A DNA stretch of 64,000 nucleotides from Panax quinquefolius (lineage: Eukaryota > Streptophyta > Magnoliopsida > Apiales > Araliaceae), in contig CM035166.1 in the NCBI GenBank assembly GCA_020205615.1, positions 82,203,135 through 82,267,134 of the forward strand, written 5' to 3'. The notes under the pieces were generated by a model. The model made no database searches. It saw only the letters and a list, made by a program, of their open reading frames with translations, and was not told where the DNA came from. A program made the position numbers and the translations under genes. Positions 12,161 through 24,334 of this stretch are shown here, one piece after another. Positions within the stretch are counted from its first letter, which is position 1. Each line of letters opens with the position of its first letter.

Positions 12161-13500
12161 CTCGTCCCTCCTTATAAGGATTCTGTCCCCAGAATCTCGC
12201 TACTAATACTTACATCATTGAGGAAAAGTTTTCCTTTATTTTAAATCTCGAGTTCCCACAATGCTTCTTCGACATTGTGGTTCTTTCATTTAACTTTCTC
12301 CGAAGGTATTATCTTAATTCACATGACTCGTCACTTCCTAGTAATAATCTGAGTTGGAAGTTAAACACTTATTAACATATTACGATATCTTACTTTTATT
12401 AGTCCTTCTTTTAACTCGAAATTATATGAAACACAAATTCCTCCTTCAAAATAAGATTATACTTGATCTTCTATTTATCATGCATCCTCTTCTTCATTTG
12501 TTTGCACTCCTCATTACCTAGTTGTACTTACTTAACTCGTTACATTTCTGTGGATTGAGTCTATATTGTGAATAACCTTTCTACCACTTCATTCCGTAAT
12601 TTAACTTCTAACTCTGATCTTGCCATCTCCGTTATTAACTCATTCTGAGTCGTTAACATCGATAGCTTTCCCTACCCTTCCTACTTAATGCCTGGCTTAC
12701 TACGTTAACTTTCTCCTAAATGATATAAGATATCACCATCCTCTCTCTACTGCATATTCCACTCCTTCTGTGTGAGGATATATTTCAGACTCCTATAGTC
12801 CGTGTATATCTCACACTTCTCCCCGTATAAATACTATCTTAAGATTTTTAATTCAAAAACTACAGCTGCCAATTATAGATCATGAGTAGGATAGACCTTC
12901 TTATAATCCCTTAACTGGCGTGATGCATACACATTGACTTTGCCATGCTACATGAGCACGCTATCTCGTCATCCATGCGAAGCATCGAGATACACTACAA
13001 AATTCCCCATATTATCTGATAAAGATAATATAGGTGCTTCACCTAACTTTCCTTTTTAGTTATTGAAAACAATTTTCTCACTCCTCATTCCCAACATACT
13101 TATCATTAACAATTTTGTCTATCTTTTAAGCTAAAATTCACACTTAGTGAATTATGTATCCAACTTCTCCCTCCGCAGTGTTTCTCACACTACCTTCAAA
13201 TGTTCAGCGTGATCTTCTGGCGTCTTGAATTAGACTAGAATATCACCAATGATCATTACGACACCCTCGTCCAAATATTATTTGAACACTCTGTGACGCT
13301 AATGGTACCTTCAACCATAGCACCTCACAAGAGTACATATCAATTTGCCACCTTCTGCCTTATTTTCTACCGACGATATCCGGTACACAAATCTATTTTA
13401 GAAAAATTCTTTACCCATTTCAACTGATTAATTAGATCATTGATCATGGGCCATGGGTATTTATTCTTAATCGCTAACTTACTTCTATTACGATAGTTGA
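12161..13500 (-). pseudogene. pol: Degenerate family-B pol, integrase core deleted
   Basis: A polypurine tract (minus-strand AAGGAGGGACGAG) lies at 12161-12173. Reading away from it, about 12245-12290 holds a chromodomain end (VEEALWELE). About 12690-12730 holds the RNase H-integrase linker, whose intact form is [14 protein letters not shown]. About 12760-12990 holds RNase H ([14 protein letters not shown] and HYLYGEKCEIYTDHRSLKY-like residues). About 13200-13300 holds reverse transcriptase around FIDDIL, and about 13450-13500 a VDYRNL piece. Only some 400 bp lie between linker and chromodomain, so most of integrase (zinc-binding and catalytic domains) is missing. Stops are frequent. Confidence 0.7.
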
Positions 13501-13799
13501 TACGCAACCGTAACTACTCATCATCTTCCTTAATGTCTTCATAACTTGCGTCAAGGTTAGACAACAAGAGCGTCGCGGTATTTTATTACCGTAAATTACT
13601 ACATTTGATTTTCTGAGAAAACAAAAATTCATACTTTTCTTATAACAATTTATTAAAGTTCTATGGTTAATCAACCTTCATTCATACCGAGAATTTCTTC
13701 AAATTCTCTCAACTTTATAAGTACTTATCTACATACATACATGCTTACCTCTTATTATCCATGAAACAATTTCCACGAATATAATTAACGGAAGTTATT

Positions 13800-14440
13800 T
13801 CTTCCTCCTATACCCTAATGTTTAAAGGTACTTATACTCCCTTTCAGACAGACTCCTAGATGAGTCTTTCTGCATATCTTACACGCTCCGATCCTACGCT
13901 TAGGATCCCCTTGTCCCACTCCAGTATTCTCGGAGTTAAAAATTCTTTATTTTGGCATCTCGCCGCCGGCTGGCATTCTCGCCTTGGTTTTCCCTCTCCC
14001 TTGCTCTCATTCTTTTCCTCTCTTTGTGGTATTGAGTCTACGCCTCACTACCACCCTCTGCTATAATCACCTTCTCCAGAATGGTCCCATAGAAAACACT
14101 CTGGAACACCAAAATCCCATAATAGAGACAGGGTTTCAGGCCCTGCTCAAACCTACGAGCCTTCCTCTCCTCAGTGTCCACTTGGTGTGGAGCAAACCTT
14201 GCCAATTCATTGAATTTGACCGCGTATTGGGGAACCGTCATGTTCCCTAGTTCAAGTTCTAAGAAATTAATCTCCATCCTCCCTTGAATGTTTGTAGGGA
14301 AATAATTCTCAAAGAAATCCTTCTTAAATTGTTCCCATGTTACCACATCTGTTCTAGCCCCACCATGGTGAGCCTCCCACCAAAAGTTGGCTTCTCTTTT
14401 CATCGTGTAAGTTGCAAAAGAAGTGTTTTTCGCGCCTCAC
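13800..14440 (-). pseudogene. gag: Family-B gag capsid (retrotransposon gag domain) with decayed zinc knuckle
   Basis: The minus-strand frame at 14403-14038 is open for 121 codons and carries capsid motifs in order: ANFWWEAHH, TWEQFKKDFFENYFP, EINFLELELGNMTVPQYAVK, FNELARFAPH and EERKARRFEQGL. These are diagnostic of the Ty3/gypsy gag domain. Downstream, about 13895-13850, a C-x2-C-x4-H-type piece reads CKICRKTHLGVC, the first Tekay-type zinc finger. The rest of nucleocapsid and the protease are missing before reverse transcriptase begins near 13500. Confidence 0.8.
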
Positions 14441-14984
14441 CTATGCTTGTAATAATAATACGCTTTTCTATTTCTTTTACCATGTCTGGACTCTATTAGG
14501 TCAATCGTTCCTTTGAACTCCAGGACCTTTGCTTTAAAATCTTTTAAAGGTAGTCATTTCGGCTACCCCTATTCCCATGGTACTTTACCCCGGTTTGGTT
14601 GAATGCAATGCCGTTAATAAATTAACGAACTCTTCGTATAAGGTTGTTTGACCCCTTGGTTATCATTATGTGATTCCGCTTCTTGATTACGTTTTCTTCT
14701 CTTCGCATTTCTTAAATAAAATTTCATTATTATCTATTTACTTACTTCGTTATTATTCATCACATAACAACTCATACGTAACAAAGCATATTAAATGAAA
14801 ACTTCATTATATTCATATGCTTCTTCATAGTTTGAAACTATTTACAATTTGTTTTCATAGCCAAAAGCTATTACATTTCTATCCCGCAATTGAACTTCAC
14901 AAAAGTTGGGATTTACAAAAAGACTACCCTTTTATACAAAAGAGGGTTTTACGTCACTACACACATATTTATAACTCTAGACTT
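14441..14984. other. Family-B interior without recognised coding
   Basis: This stretch lies between the capsid pseudogene and the upstream open frame. The first bases probably continue the gag N-terminus with frameshifts (ELKGTIDLIESRHGKRNRK-like residues near 14520-14470). From about 14690 to 14984 it is AT-rich and nothing is recognised. Confidence 0.4.
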
Positions 14985-15452
14985 CTAATAATGCATAACA
15001 GCATCCTCGTGTTTCTCATTTTCAATCTTTGCTATAATATCCCGACTAATAGTATGACAGGTTTGTCCTGACTCAATGGAATAACAAGCAACTTTCAGCT
15101 TGAAATCCTTATGAGCACTCTCATGGATGTAAGACATCCGGGCAATCTTTCGGTCCTTCTTCCACAGTTCTTTACAAAGCCCATCGGCCTCGTTCTTATA
15201 GTCTCTTGCCTTATTTATCATGAGCACCTTCTCATCATGCTCTGACTCAAAATCTGCTTCTGCAGACTCCTTCGCTATATAAAGAGCACTAATCTCTTCA
15301 TTCTGTTTCTGCACAACTGTACTCAGTTGCACATTTTTGTTAAGTTCTACCAGATACAATGATCTCATTGCATCTGGAGATGATGACTCTAGTGTAGGTA
15401 CCACCGTAGTAACCGATGTTACCTCCATGCCTTCTTCCACATCGGTCATCAT
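14985..15452 (-). CDS. 155-codon open frame upstream of family-B gag, coiled-coil-like
   Basis: The frame starts at a double ATG (15452) and is uninterrupted to 14985. The same frame is open further upstream to about 15640 apart from one TAG near 15510, with a strongly acidic stretch (EESEIE, YFSEEDYSEGD). The middle has a heptad-like pattern rich in Glu, Lys and Leu (residues about 35-110), suggesting a coiled coil. No signal peptide, membrane segment or catalytic motif is visible. It lies between the primer-binding site and gag of the same element and on the same strand, so it could be an extra ORF or the N-terminus of gag. No family is recognised. The intactness contrasts with the broken gag-pol around it. 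Confidence 0.45.
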   Translation of the reverse strand: MMTDVEEGMEVTSVTTVVPTLESSSPDAMRSLYLVELNKNVQLSTVVQKQNEEISALYIAKESAEADFESEHDEKVLMINKARDYKNEADGLCKELWKKDRKIARMSYIHESAHKDFKLKVACYSIESGQTCHTISRDIIAKIENEKHEDAVMHY

Positions 15453-15880
15453 ACCCAGGTATGATGTCCAAGCTACATCTCCCTCGGAGTAGTCTTCCTC
15501 AGAAAAGTACTACTCTATCTCCGACTCCTCTAAAATCACTAATGGTACCTCCGCCACTGGCATAGGTACAGTCTCTACTCTGTTCACAATTTTTGCACTC
15601 ACCGCGTGTACTCTCTATACATCAAGCTATCTATCGACATCCTACAATAACACATAACATGTTGATTAGTACATAACACACAATAGTATAAGCACAAATC
15701 ACATTTATTTTATTTAGGGTTACTTTCAATCTTTTAAATCTTTCCGTAATGAGTTTCCTCAATACCCTATAAACTCATTCGACTTAAGTAGAGCTCGAGT
15801 GTTTACTTCCTTCAGAATTTTCTTACTTAACGAGGTTATGAGCCTAAGGTTTTTCCCCCTTTAAGTTTTATAACCTAATG

Positions 15881-15891
15881 TTTTGATACCA
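15881..15891 (-). other. Primer-binding site of family-B element
   Basis: On the minus strand TGGTATCAAAA sits two bases after the LTR end (GGGCGTCACA). It resembles the initiator tRNA-Met site and fixes the element's orientation as minus. Confidence 0.75.
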
Positions 15892-15893
15892 CT

Positions 15894-18800
15894 TGTGACG
15901 CCCCCAAATCCGGGTCTCTTCCAACCCGACATATGGTGCTACACGATGCTACAGTTCACACAAACATTCAATTGAAATGCCTCAAAAGAACGATTATGTC
16001 TTATATATATTCCAAAACAATACTACCATTACCCAGGTTCTTTATAACCGTTACATTTGTTCTTGTCATAATATCAAATATTATCATTACAAACATATAC
16101 TATTACATAGGTAATCTACAAGTTCGCTTTAGCCTTTCCTTTATCCTTGTTGAATCCTTCGGTCTGTTCGGTCTAAGTTGCATTTATATTGTTCAAGCAA
16201 GAGTGAGCATAACAAGCTCAACAAGTACAACAATTTCCTTTAAAAAGCATGCTTGAAACATAGGAATCATATATCTTCAATAACTGGATAATAGTTACGA
16301 AGTACTACCAATAATTCAAAATAGCATTTATTTTCCTTCAAAACGTTTTACAATGACAATATTCAGTAAAACATCAATTTTGGTCCAAGACCATGAGCAT
16401 TTTCACAATTTCTTTGAAAAGGACAACCCGACACGAAGTCCGTAAGTCCAGCATATCTTACGAGCACTTCTAGGTGATCATCCTATAGTACTCTATGTTG
16501 ATCAATACTACATCCATTAAACGTGTGTACGTTTAAGTTGTGGCAACCTCACGTGCCCATTGAATACTCGATGAAAATACATTTGTTTATTCATATTCAG
16601 GCTTACCTTTAATCCGTACCAAACAATTGGCGTAGGATTGCGTTATCAATTCTATATGGAAAACTTGTAAAGAGATCAATCAACTCTTTCGTAAAACCAT
16701 TCATGCATCTCATAACTTGAATCATTTGAAAACTTGAGTAACACGAAGGTTAGACAAGCGTTTAAGAAAAACATGCCTTCAGTGTCTGCTATAGAAAAAT
16801 TACGTTTCCTTTAAGTTTTTACAGTCTCTACAACACATAACCACTTAACATACCACATTAGGTCATGATATAACATACATAGTTCCTAAAGAAATCTTAC
16901 CTTTATTCTCAATCTAATTACGTATTAGATTTGTTATTTATTGGTTCCGATTTTTCGTCGTTCTTTTACATCATTTTTACCAACTTATTTCCTTTCTATA
17001 ACTTAATTGAAATTTTCATTAATACAACTCAGTTCAAGTTAAACATCCTTCCTCATGGCTTATTAATGTTCTTACGTTATTATTCGAAACTCGATCGTCA
17101 TAGGTTAAGTACATTTATTGCATACCATTCATGTTCGCATTCGACTTATCTTCAACCTTTAGTGTATTACTTAAGGTTTACAATTATCTTAATGATGCTA
17201 CATTAAGTTTAATTATGTATTAGTTCATTACTAATCAATTATCTTTATTTCCTTACTTGTAAGCTTTTATTACTGTGCATGATCTAGTGTGTTGTTGTGC
17301 TTGCTGACTTCTCCTCTTTCGCGTTATTGCTGCGCTTGGCTTTTAGTTTCTAGAATTGATCCAATTTTGCTACATGACGCCATACATACCTAGTGTAATT
17401 GTATGACGTATGACTTGGCTTAGTTAATCAGGGCTAAGGTAGGTCTCGTCTTTGCATGACTTTGACGGACTTTTATGCTTGAGTTTGATGCGTGGCCGGA
17501 CTCTGTGCATCAAACAATTTTAACAGATTTTTATATTTTGTGAGATTCTCGGGCTCGTAACTTCTTCGTTATAAGTCCGAATTGGCTCGTTCAAGAGCCT
17601 ACAGTTCACAAATCACATACTCTACATATTCATGCAAGAATTTTATCTATTCAACTTTGTTTGCTAAAAATTCACCTATTAGTCCATTTTTCACGAAAAC
17701 GATAAATGTTCGTGAACGTTCAATGCTCTTTTCTTCGTTCTAAGTCAGAATCTGGTCATTTTTGAGTCTACAACTCTATAATGCCAAATAAGACTTGTCT
17801 CCATTGAAAACCAGTGTTTTCAAGCTCAATATCAAAATTCGACTCCCATTCCGAGAATTTCACGAATTAGACGATTATCGTCTAATCGTGTGAATTTCGC
17901 CAAAACTTCGTTACTTAAGATTTGTTCTTCGTTTCAAATGGATTCAATCCCTCATACTAACATCTTGACATACATGCTTCATTAATTTATAATCATGATA
18001 AGTTATTACGTGTTCTTTATGAGTTTATAACTTATAACAATACAAACTACTTATGTTTCCATTTCTCATGACTTAGGATAGTTTATGACTTCTAACCATT
18101 ATTCCTACTTCTTGTTAACATACTAACTTCATTTGTGTAAACATGTTACAAGTTCATATACATTCATTATAAGTTCATAACTTATTTATTAGTTATCTTA
18201 CAACAGACTTAACTTAATTATGGCTTAAGTCTTTTTGATTTATGCATTCCTACCTCTTATTCGCATACAAATCCTACCACTACCCACTTCTCTAACAAAT
18301 GAAGAGAAAGAGATTCATGGCTTAGGATTGCTTACCCTTGAATATCACTTGGTTAATCTTTGGTCTCCTTCTTGCTTCTTAAAAATCTAACAAAGGAAGT
18401 CTAACTTTATATGTGCTTCATTCTCTCTACCAATTAAGTTGCTTAGCTTGGAAGAAAGTTAACAACCAAATAATGAAATTTGAGCTTGCTATTTATAGGA
18501 GTTGCTAGGTTAGGGTATAATGGTCATTAAGCCATCCACCTCCTTACTATTCAAAGCTTAGGCATTAAGTTAACTTTCTCCCCACCTTATTTACTTGGCT
18601 ATCACAACACTTAAGCATTAAGTTTACTTTGTCATTAAGTTTGCTTGGTTACCACACTTATTTAGCCTTTATGTTTGCTTGCTCCCTACTTTGGATCATC
18701 CATGGTTTGCCCCATGGGTTTAAACCAACCCATAACCCATTGGTTCTTACTTTGGGCTTTAGCTTAATTGATCTTAACTTATTCATTGGGCTTGCAATAA

Positions 18801-19501
18801 AACAATACTTGGGCTTGTTCGTTAATTCATTTTGGACTTTACAATAACCAATACTTGGTTTTAACATTAGTTCACATTGGGCTTAACCCAATCCCAATTA
18901 AACTATACACTTCCTACATAATCCTACAATTATAATTATATATGGCTTAAAGCCTTAGAACGTATTATATACGCATTAATCCCGTATTCTAATTCGTATA
19001 CTTAGTCGACATATATGACATACCAACATCCATACATACTCGTATAATACTTCATATCATACTCGTATTCTCTACCTCGCACAATACCTACGTATCATAC
19101 AATCATTATCCTAACTTCTTAACGCTTGATTTTCCTAACGTTCTCAAATTAAGTCCACATGTGAAATATTACGTTTTTCATAACTGAAATATTATTGGAT
19201 ATTCCATCTCACCTTGATATTATATCGTTACGTATTTCTCGGAAGTTCAAAAATAATTCCCTAACGTAAATGCGTGAATAGTTTTTTTGAAAACTTTCTC
19301 GAAAAAACTTTTATTTTTTCTTGGAAATTCAAACACTTTAATTTCTCACGTAACCAAAATCCTACGACGTTCCGATATGTTTAGGTCATAGAACGACCTC
19401 CAATTAGCTTGCTCCCATATATAATCAATTAAATTTATTTAATCCACATAATAAAATAAAATTTTAATTCTCCTAAAAATCCGATTTTTTGGGGCGTTAC
19501 A
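15894..19501 (-). mobile_element. Family-B LTR (5' LTR of the minus-strand element, 3608 bp)
   Basis: It starts TGTGACGCCCCCAAAT, ends GGGGCGTTACA and matches 8542-12160 throughout. Together they delimit a family-B element of about 11 kb with a 3.7-kb interior. The flanking bases are TCCAC on the left (8537-8541) and CTCAC on the right (19502-19506). In uninterrupted family-A LTRs this place reads GGTCCACCAATGATTG, so the flanks look like a decayed 5-bp target-site duplication. Confidence 0.9.
18490..18497 (-). promoter_or_regulatory. TATA box of the family-B 5' LTR
   Basis: It is the same CTATAAATAGCAAGCTC core as at 11148-11155. In the 5' LTR it would be the one that drives transcription of the element. 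Confidence 0.6.
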
Positions 19502-19707
19502 CTCACCAATGATTGTGTCGTCGTACGAATATTCCCTGTTAAAACGAATATTCCCCGACCAATTGAATATTATATAACCACTTGCTTACTTTGAAAAATT
19601 TATAAATAATACCCACAACTATAACATTATATCAAATCCACACCATAATATTCAAAAATATATTTCGAGATAAATTAATCTTTATTCATAAAAGTTGGGG
19701 TCTTACA
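19502..19707 (-). mobile_element. Family-A LTR fragment, second half of the split copy
   Basis: It continues the LTR interrupted at 8541 (CAATGATTGTGTCGTCGTACG, then CGAATATTCCC). It ends at the LTR start, which on the minus strand is TGTAAGACCCCAACTTTTATG. No polypurine tract follows. Instead the sequence changes at 19708 into the middle of another family-A LTR. Confidence 0.85.
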
Positions 19708-19880
19708 GTACCCGAGTGAATAGTACTTTGAGAATAGTATCCTGTGAACAGTACTTTGTGAATAGTATCGTGAAAAGTACTTTGTAAATAGTACCCGTGA
19801 ATAGTACTTTGTGAATAGTATCCCGTGAATAGTACTTTTATGAATAATACCGTAAAAATGAATACTATTCATGGACAGTA
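19708..19880. repeat. Minisatellite (GTGAATAGTAC unit) in family-A LTR
   Basis: About eight imperfect copies of GTGAATAGTACTTT or GTGAATAGTACCC follow one another. Related arrays occur in three other long-type LTRs (31105-31262, 32829-32985 and 42550-42700). The array is absent from the short-type LTRs at 24202-26045, 53961-56319 and 61133-63544. Confidence 0.85.
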
Positions 19881-20381
19881 CTTCGACATGAAAAGATTAA
19901 AATTTAAAAAGAATATGCAGAAAATATACTTGTGAAATGATAGTAGATGAAGCGCAAATTTTAAGGATATTCTACTAATTTCCCGGAGTATAGAAGCAAT
20001 ACTTTAACAAAATGAGGGTATAATCAGAATACGAGATTTAAATAATATTACTCACATACTACATAAGTATGGAAGAAAATATTATTTCTTATGAATCTTG
20101 AAAAAATAATATCCCTTACGATAATTGTTGAACAAAAATAATATTTCTATTTAATATTGAAGCTAATATGATATTCCTCTGAATACTGTAAATATAATAT
20201 CTCTTCAGAATATGAAATAAATAATACCCCTTACTTCAGAAGAAGACTGGATACTGGAATAGTGAGGTAGCTGACTTCACTTCTAGTTTATCTCTAAAGC
20301 TTCTCTCTCTACAGCTTCTCTTTCTATAATTGCTCTTGTGAGTCTTAGTGAATTGGTGAGAATGAAAGAAGAATGAGCTTC

Positions 20382-20389
20382 TATTTATA
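20382..20389 (-). promoter_or_regulatory. TATA box of family-A LTR
   Basis: On the minus strand CTATAAATAGAAGCTCATTC precedes a TTCTTTCATT stretch and a run of GA-rich repeats. This is the family-A promoter core, at the same place in each LTR. Confidence 0.6.
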
Positions 20390-21546
20390 GGAAAATATAG
20401 TTTCAATAATTGCACGTTTTGGGGCTTGAAATATTACAGTATAATACCTTCATCTTTTCCTTCATTTTTTAATTTAGTCCTGTAAATATTATCAAACTTG
20501 CACCACCTCCCCTAATAGTACATCATGTGAATCAATAGTACATTCATGTGAATCAATAGTTTTATACATGTGAAAAAATTGTTACAGTATAGTACCTTCA
20601 TCTATACCTCCATTTTTAATTTAGTCATGCAAGTATTATCAATCTTTCACCACCTCTCCTAATAGTACATGCATGTGAATAATTAGTACACACATGTAAA
20701 CAAACAGTTATAAACATGTGAATTAATAGCAATTAATTGCTCATTTATCCGATTAATTACCCGATTGGTCAATATAACCTTCAGACATCAATTATTATCG
20801 GAATAGATGTCGATTCCCACTAACACTAATAATCCCAACACAATGGAAATATCAATTTCATCTTTAATCAACATAAACTTATTCATCATTAATATTATAA
20901 CTCACAATATTTAACAATCAGATCATTCCCAGGAAAGAGAGGGCTTTCCGATAAGGATTTCTCCATATTGGCGCGCAATTAGGTAACCAAACCTCTCCTT
21001 GACAGAACTTTCTAGACATTGTCAATATTGTAAATAATAAAATGAATAACTTTGTCATCTCAATTATTGATTTAATAATATAAAATATTGTGCAGATGAT
21101 ATTGTGACAATAATTGAATCGATAATATGAGAGATATTATGCATCAACTATTGTAGCAATAATTGACTTCTCACGTAAGCATCAATAATCAATATTGTGT
21201 GCTACTATGCAACCACGCCAGACATCTTGTACTTTTACCTTTGGGTAGTTCAACGGTTTAATGGTAGAAACTTTCGCCGTTATTTTTATAAAAGAAAATT
21301 ATGTCGCTTTTCTAACTACGACAATACTTTCATTGTGGTGTCCACCAATGATTGTGCCGTCGTACGATTATTCCTTGTTAAAACGAATATTCCCCGACCA
21401 ATAGAATATAATATAACAACTTACGTACTTTGCAAAATTTATAAATATTTCCCACAACTATAACATTATATCAAATTCACTCCTTAATATTCGAAAATGA
21501 TATTTATAGAAAATTCATCTTTATTCATAAAAGTTGGGGTCTTACA

Positions 21547-24201
21547 ACCTCCCCTTATTATGAAATTTTGCCCTCGAAATTAGGGTACATACCTGGTATG
21601 ACGAAGAGGTGAGGATACCTTGATCTTATTTCATATTCTAACTCCCAGGTCATTTCCTCAACATCGTGGTTTCTCCACAAAACTTTGACTTGAGGTATAA
21701 CCTTGGAGAGTAGAATATGATCCTTCTTATCTAAGATTTTAACAGGTACCTCCTCATACGTTAAATCTTCCGCTATGTCGTCTGGTTCTAATTCAATAAT
21801 GTGGTTCAGGTCTTTCACATATTTACGTAACATAGATACGTGAAAAATGTTATGAACATGAGACATACTTGGCGGTAAGGCGAGTCTATAGGCCACAGTT
21901 CCTACTCAATCAAGGATTAAAAATGGGCCAATGAATCGAGGATTGAGCTTTCCTCTCTTTCCAAATCTTGTAACTCCTTTCCATGGAGCAACACGTAATA
22001 ACACATGATCTCCAATATTGAATTCCACGTCCTTTCGATGAAGATCAGCATAACTCTTTTGCCGATCTTGTGAGGTTTTTATATGTTGTCGGATCGTTTT
22101 AATCTTTTTCGTAGTCATATATACTAACTCCGGTCCCAACAACGTTGCTTCGCCCACCTCATCCCAACATACTGGAGAACGACACTTTCTTCTATACAAC
22201 GCCTCAAATGGAGTCATGCCAATACTTGCTTGATAACTGTTGTTATAGGAAAACTCCATCAAATGGTAAGAACTTGTCCCAACTTCTTTTGAAGTCAAGG
22301 ACACAGAGTTTTAATAAATCTTCAAGAGTTTGAATAGTCCTTTCCGACTGCCCGTCCGTTTGAGGATGATATGCAGAACTAAATCATAAATCTGTGCCCA
22401 TAGCTTTTTGCAAACTAACCCAAAATTATGAAGTGAATCTTGGGTCTCGATCAGAAACTATGGATACTGGCATACCATGCAATCTTATAATCTCTTTTAT
22501 GTACATACAAGTAAGACGTTAAAGTGTTTAAGTTTCTAGTATCGATAAGAAATGAGCAGACTTGGTCAATCTATCAACAATAACCCAAATTGCGTCTATA
22601 CCTTAAGAAACCTTGGGAAGACCAATAACAAAATCCATGGTAATGTGCTCCCACTTCCATTCTAGAATTTCAAGTGGTTGCAATGGACCTTTTGACACTT
22701 GATGATCCGCATTGACTCGTTGACAAGTTAGACACCTTGAGATAAACCCCACTATCTCTCTCTTCATATTGCTCCACCAAAATGTATGTCGAAGATCATG
22801 ATACATTTTGGTACTCCCAGGATGGATTACAAATGGTGTGTATTGTGCCTCCATCATGATTTTATACTTCAAGTCAGAATCATTAGGAACACAAAGTCTG
22901 GTGTTGACTCGAAGTATTCCTTCTTCATCGATTTTTTCTCCCTCATACGCATCAGCTCCAGGTCTGTAGCTTGAGCAACTTTAACTTTATCGATTAAAGT
23001 TGAGTCTACTCGTATATTTGCCACATTCACGTGGGTCCCTAGAGTCTTTAACTCTATCTCCATCCTTTGTAAGTCATACAAAATGGGCATTTGTGTTGAT
23101 AATATTCCACGATCACTCCGTGTTCAGTAGCTTGAGCAACTTTAACTTTATCGATTAAAGTTGAGTCTACTCGTATATTTGCCACATTCACGTGGGTCCC
23201 TAGAGTCTTTAACTCTATCTCCATCCTTTGTAAGTCATACAAAATGGGCATTTGTGTTGATAATATTGCACTCGTACCCGCATATGATCTCTACTCAATG
23301 CGTCAGCTACGACGTTCGCTTTTCCAGGATGGTATGGAATGGTATGATCGTAATCTTTCAATAGCTCAAGCTATCATCGTTGTCGCATGTTGAGTTCCTT
23401 TTGTGTGAAGAAATATTTGAGGCTTTTATGATCCGTATAGATCTCCACCTTCTCTCCATATACGTAATGCCTCCAAATCTTAAGCGTAAAAATGACAGCT
23501 GCCAATTCTAGATCATGAGTAGGATAATTTCTCTCATATTTTTTGTGTTAACGTGAGGCATATGATATGACTTTCCCATGTTGCATGAGAACACATCATA
23601 AACCTTTGCTTGAAGCATCGTTGTATATGACAAATCCCTCCGAACCAGCTGGTATTGTCAGAATAGGTGCTGAAATGAGCCTCCTCTTGAGTTCTTGAAA
23701 ACTCTTCTCACATTCCTCGTTCAAACCGAATTTTGTATCTTTTCGAGTCAGCTGAGTTAATGGAGTAGCAATTCGAGAAAATCCTTCCACGAACCTCCGA
23801 TAATAACCAGTTAAGCCCAAAAAGCTGCGTACTTCGGTCACAGACTTAGGTTGCTCCTAGCTTTGAATTACTTCAATCTTTGTCGGGTCAACATATATTC
23901 CGTTATTTGATATCACGTGCCCAAGGAATGCTACTTCCTCAAGCCAGAACTAGTATTTCTTTAACTTGGCATATAACTTGTTTTCACGAAGTTTTTGGAG
24001 TATCAGCCTCAAGTGTTGCTCATGATCTTAACGGCTTTTGGAGTAAATGAGGATGTCATCAATAAAGACGACCACAAAGTAATCCAAATATTCCTTGAAT
24101 ACTCGGTTCATCATATCCATGAAGGCAGCAATAGCATTAGTCAATCCAAAAGACATGACTAAGAATTCGTAATGCCCGTACCGAGTTTTGAAATCAGTCT
24201 T
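21547..24201 (-). pseudogene. pol: Family-A pol, C-terminal part of reverse transcriptase to chromodomain
   Basis: A polypurine tract (minus-strand AAGGGGAGGT) abuts the LTR at 21547. Reading in from 24201, reverse transcriptase gives [17 protein letters not shown] and [13 protein letters not shown] (about 24190-24000), then [20 protein letters not shown] (23840-23780). RNase H follows (about 23650-23380), then the integrase zinc-binding domain with HDLRHTFWW and CLTCQR (22872-22690). The integrase core is at about 22600-22300, its C-terminal domain at 22304-21906, and a chromodomain ending VLWRNHDVEEMTWELE and RSRYPHLF at 21700-21600. Stops split it into at least six pieces. It starts abruptly in reverse transcriptase, and the missing N-terminal half matches 35127-37220 exactly at the break. 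Confidence 0.9.
22967..23267. repeat. 140-bp direct duplication inside integrase linker, period 161 bp
   Basis: Positions 22967-23106 recur at 23128-23267 with essentially no differences, separated by a 21-bp spacer. The unit encodes (minus strand) [18 protein letters not shown] and the following residues of the RNase H-integrase linker. Other family-A copies (27720-27860, 59570-59700) have it once. Confidence 0.9.
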
Positions 24202-24334
24202 ATAATATTACATTATAGTAGTATGATGTGATTATATAATAGTACGCTTTTTATGATTTGAATGGTAGCATTATTATAGTAAATTCATGGTATAAAAGTA
24301 AAAGGAGATGGAAGAGAACAAATTGAATTTGAAT

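Larger units (their letters stand above)
19708..21546 (-). mobile_element. Family-A LTR, first two thirds, minus strand
   Basis: The stretch matches 42560-44386 of the complete family-A LTR and ends with the LTR start at 21546. It begins inside the GTGAATAGTAC minisatellite rather than at an LTR boundary. The missing last third matches 38046-38992, which lies on the other strand 18 kb away and begins at the other edge of the same minisatellite. Lengths 1839 plus 947 give 2786 bp, against 2808 bp for the complete copy. Its upstream U3 carries the ACATGTGAATCAATAGTACA repeats (about 20505-20720). Confidence 0.85.

Noticed and set aside
15893..19501. Family-B element read as plus strand
   Set aside because: The TGTGACGCC start looked like a plus-strand LTR start, but the primer-binding site complement at 15881-15891, the polypurine tract at 12161 and the gag-pol frames all place the element on the minus strand.
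19708..19880. CRISPR-like regular repeats
   Set aside because: The repeats are contiguous and degenerate, with no unique spacers, inside a plant LTR; they are minisatellites.
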